Positions 62,031 to 64,000 of a stretch of 64,000 bases of DNA are shown here, one piece after another. The stretch lies in assembly GCA_019638115.1 (NCBI GenBank), contig JAHBUK010000001.1, positions 124,001 to 188,000 on the forward strand, given 5' to 3'. The DNA comes from Flavobacteriales bacterium (GTDB lineage: Bacteria; Bacteroidota; Bacteroidia; Flavobacteriales_F; PHOS-HE28). The number at the start of each line of letters is the position of its first letter. Within the stretch, counting starts at the first letter, position 1. Under the pieces are notes generated by a model, which was given only the letters and a program-made list of their open reading frames with translations, did no database searches and was not told the origin of the DNA. The position numbers were made by a program, and so were the translations under genes.

Positions 62031-62112
62031 CTTGAGAAATAGCGACTTCCCAATACCGATCACAACAAAATCGCGTTCACCTGCCTGGTGTATCCATCAT
62101 CTTTGTTCAAGA

Positions 62113-63597
62113 ATGCGCTTGGTCATCCTGTTCTGCTCCATTCTATGCCTTTCCGCTATGCAGGGCCAGGATACTTGCGATGTATCCACCAGTATTACCC
62201 CCGTTACGTGTCTGGGCGATAGCGATGGCTCCATTACCGTGAATACAGGCACTCCGAGCCTTTACTTCTTCACCTGGCTGCACGCCCCCACACTTATCAG
62301 TGCCACTGCAAGTGGTTTGCTTGCTGACGAATACACGGTGATCGTTACTGACACAAATGACTGTTTGAGCGTTCTAACGGTGCTTGTGGAGACAAGCATT
62401 CAACCTCCCTTGGGCACGATAACCACCACCAACATCAGTTGTGCCCCGAACAGTGATGGGTCCGTGAGCTTCACCCCGACCCCCGGTCCCTATACCTGGC
62501 AATGGGTGGACGATCCCGGCTTGACCGACGCCACACGCACAGGGCTGGGCCCCGGCACTTACTCGGTGATCATCCAGGGCGGTGTATGTCCCTCATTCGT
62601 ATCGGGTTTCTTGGACTACCCCAACATTGATATTCAGGGTGCGACCTCCTACTGCCCGGCCTCACCGCCCACGCTCTATGCAGCGCCGCTATGGGGCTTC
62701 TCGCCACAAGTGCATGTGTGGAACACCGGCAACACCACCGCCGCCTTCAACGTGGTACCCGGCACTGCTGGGCTGGTGGAAGTGACCGCCACGGACACCA
62801 CCATCGGATGCATAGTGGTTCAGAGCATCTTCCTCACCGTTCTGCCGAGCCCTACGGTCACCTTCACCGCACCGGATTCCGTTTGCGAGCGGGTGGATTT
62901 CATCATGAACACACTAAGCTCCGATGCCGACTCGATCATTTGGCGCTGGGGCACTTCGGGCATCAGCAACGAGACCGACCCCGTTGCCAACCTGGCCGCA
63001 CCATTCTGGCAACCCGTTTCCCTGCAGGGCTTCGATGCCTTTGGATGCGGCAACCAACCAGTGACCGACAGCATTTATGTGCGCCCCAGACTGAAGGCCG
63101 ACTTCACCGCGGAGCAGATACCCTGCACCACCCTGGTGGCCCTCAACTTCCGCAGCATCGCCGATTCTTGTGCCTTCTTCATCGGCGACAGCCTGGTGCT
63201 GAGCGATTGTTCGCGCTACCTCGAATTCGACTTCAGAGAATACGAGGAGTACGAGCTCGTCTTCTACTCCACCCAGCCCAACCGTTGCGACGATACCCTG
63301 GCCGTCAACATCGAGGTGCGTTTCGAGCCCACCCTCTTCCTGCCCACCGCTTTCACACCAAATGGCGACGGCATCAACGATGAATGGCCCGGACCGGTGG
63401 ACATTCCCGACGACGGCTTCCTACTGAACGTGTTCGATCGCTGGGGAAGCCTGTTATGGAGCACTACCGACACGAACGCGAAATGGGACGGCTCATCGCT
63501 GCCGAACGACGTGTACGTCTATACCATGCAGATGCGCGACCCCTGCCAACCGCGGCGAGTTATCGCCAAGAACGGGACGCTGATGCTACTTCGGTAG
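62113..63597 (+). CDS. T9SS type B (CHU_C) secreted protein
   Basis: A 494-residue exported protein with a signal peptide (MRLVILFCSILCLSAMQGQ). Two or three Ig/SprB-like beta domains follow, with repeated GDSDGSITVNTGTPS type turns. The C-terminal domain for type IX secretion is LFLPTAFTPNGDGINDEW, LNVFDRWGSLLWSTTD, WDGSSLPNDVYVYTM. It is likely a surface or gliding-associated protein. The start at 62113 follows CATCTTTG and gives the signal peptide; longer upstream frames run into the hydrolase remnant. Confidence 0.88.
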   Translation: MRLVILFCSILCLSAMQGQDTCDVSTSITPVTCLGDSDGSITVNTGTPSLYFFTWLHAPTLISATASGLLADEYTVIVTDTNDCLSVLTVLVETSIQPPLGTITTTNISCAPNSDGSVSFTPTPGPYTWQWVDDPGLTDATRTGLGPGTYSVIIQGGVCPSFVSGFLDYPNIDIQGATSYCPASPPTLYAAPLWGFSPQVHVWNTGNTTAAFNVVPGTAGLVEVTATDTTIGCIVVQSIFLTVLPSPTVTFTAPDSVCERVDFIMNTLSSDADSIIWRWGTSGISNETDPVANLAAPFWQPVSLQGFDAFGCGNQPVTDSIYVRPRLKADFTAEQIPCTTLVALNFRSIADSCAFFIGDSLVLSDCSRYLEFDFREYEEYELVFYSTQPNRCDDTLAVNIEVRFEPTLFLPTAFTPNGDGINDEWPGPVDIPDDGFLLNVFDRWGSLLWSTTDTNAKWDGSSLPNDVYVYTMQMRDPCQPRRVIAKNGTLMLLR

Positions 63598-63795
63598 CTC
63601 GGGCCCTCGCAGTCCTTCGCCATGGGCACCTGGCATGTAAAAGGCCCCTGCTCGCACACATGCGTGGCACCTCATTTCCTGAACGTGAGCAGTGACGGTA
63701 ACACCAACCGCGCATGAATTGCTGTTGATGGCGACACTGCTGGGGGGGCAAGGAGCGACACTGCCGGTCATAAGCCGAAAGCCATCCCCGCCTGC

Positions 63796-64000
63796 TCAAG
63801 TCAATTCCTCCAACACCGAACTCCCGCTCGATCCATCGCCACTGGTCCAGCGCCACTCCTCGTGCAAGCGGATGCGCCCGTCTGGCAGCAGCTCAGGCGT
63901 TGAGCGGCACACGCCCGTCATCAGCTCGCCGCGCTCGTTCACCTGGTGGTAGCGCATATCCAAGCGGCCTTCGTCATCCACCAAGGCGATCAGCTGACCG
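63796..64000 (-). CDS. Small conserved protein, 5' end outside window
   Basis: The frame enters from the right edge and ends at a TGA at 63796, giving 67 residues of the C-terminus. It contains LVDDEGRLDMRYHQVNERG, MTGVCRSTPELLPDGRI and EEWRWTSGDGSSGSS. I recall this pattern from small Bacteroidota proteins labelled n-acetylglutamate synthase, a label with no firm basis, so no function is claimed. The 198 bp between it and the T9SS gene contain no gene I can support. Confidence 0.7.
   Translation of the reverse strand, partial: GQLIALVDDEGRLDMRYHQVNERGELMTGVCRSTPELLPDGRIRLHEEWRWTSGDGSSGSSVLEELT

Noticed and set aside
1-64000. Mobile elements, CRISPR arrays, rRNA and tRNA genes
   Set aside because: No transposase, integrase, Cas gene, spaced direct repeats or conserved RNA cores were recognised on either strand when reading the whole window; a covariance or CRISPR search was not possible.

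Overview
The window looks like a chromosome segment from a high-GC member of the Bacteroidota, most likely a Flavobacteriales-type lineage. The support is: secreted proteins with type IX secretion (T9SS) C-terminal domains of both the type A and the gliding-associated (CHU_C, type B) kind; menaquinone genes; the rlmH-DUF4783-nadC neighbourhood and a DUF4834 protein typical of that phylum; exact copies of the Bacteroidota -7 promoter box TAnnTTTG just upstream of several genes; and no clear Shine-Dalgarno sequences. No rRNA, tRNA, CRISPR array, insertion sequence or phage gene was recognised.

Layout. 1-3666: 5' part of a giant PKD-repeat surface protein that runs off the left edge. 3805-8569: a pyridine nucleotide-disulfide reductase-like flavoprotein without the redox cysteines, then menA-menC-menE. 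8566-16460: a sulfotransferase; an RluA-family synthase, T9SS protein and PASTA protein operon; a second sulfotransferase; ddl and rdgB. 16573-27167: first surface-polysaccharide block with a flippase, a third sulfotransferase, five glycosyltransferases, an epimerase and a polymerase-like membrane protein. 27272-30976: a methyltransferase, rlmH, DUF4783, nadC and a YihY protein. 31064-33004: a low-GC pair (GNAT acyltransferase and polysaccharide deacetylase). 33104-40253: an M1 metallopeptidase fused to a predicted outer-membrane barrel, a DUF2147 protein and a large T9SS type B adhesin-like protein with 414-bp DNA repeats. 40456-47828: second polysaccharide block (methyltransferase, two glycosyltransferases, flippase, YfhO). 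47875-53274: DUF4834, a DEAD-box helicase, a gingipain-fold-like T9SS protein and an AlkD-like protein. 53367-57377: a compact cassette of two DUF1538 membrane proteins, a PII-like protein and a CBS protein, followed by a CPA1 cation/proton antiporter. 57622-64000: a LOG-family protein, a secreted/membrane pair including a transglutaminase-like protein, a PA0069-type radical SAM protein, an alpha/beta hydrolase remnant, another T9SS type B protein and the 3' end of a small conserved protein.

How it fits together. Much of the window builds or decorates the cell surface: two Wzx-like flippases, seven glycosyltransferases, three sulfotransferases from different subfamilies, a deacetylase and an acyltransferase suggest a modified, possibly sulfated, surface glycan, alongside several T9SS-exported repeat proteins. 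The most system-like locus is the DUF1538-DUF1538-PII-CBS cassette, which reads as a two-subunit membrane transporter with two nucleotide-sensing regulators beside a K+ or Na+/H+ antiporter. Genes are packed very tightly, with 4-bp ATGA overlaps and convergent stops only 2-24 bp apart.
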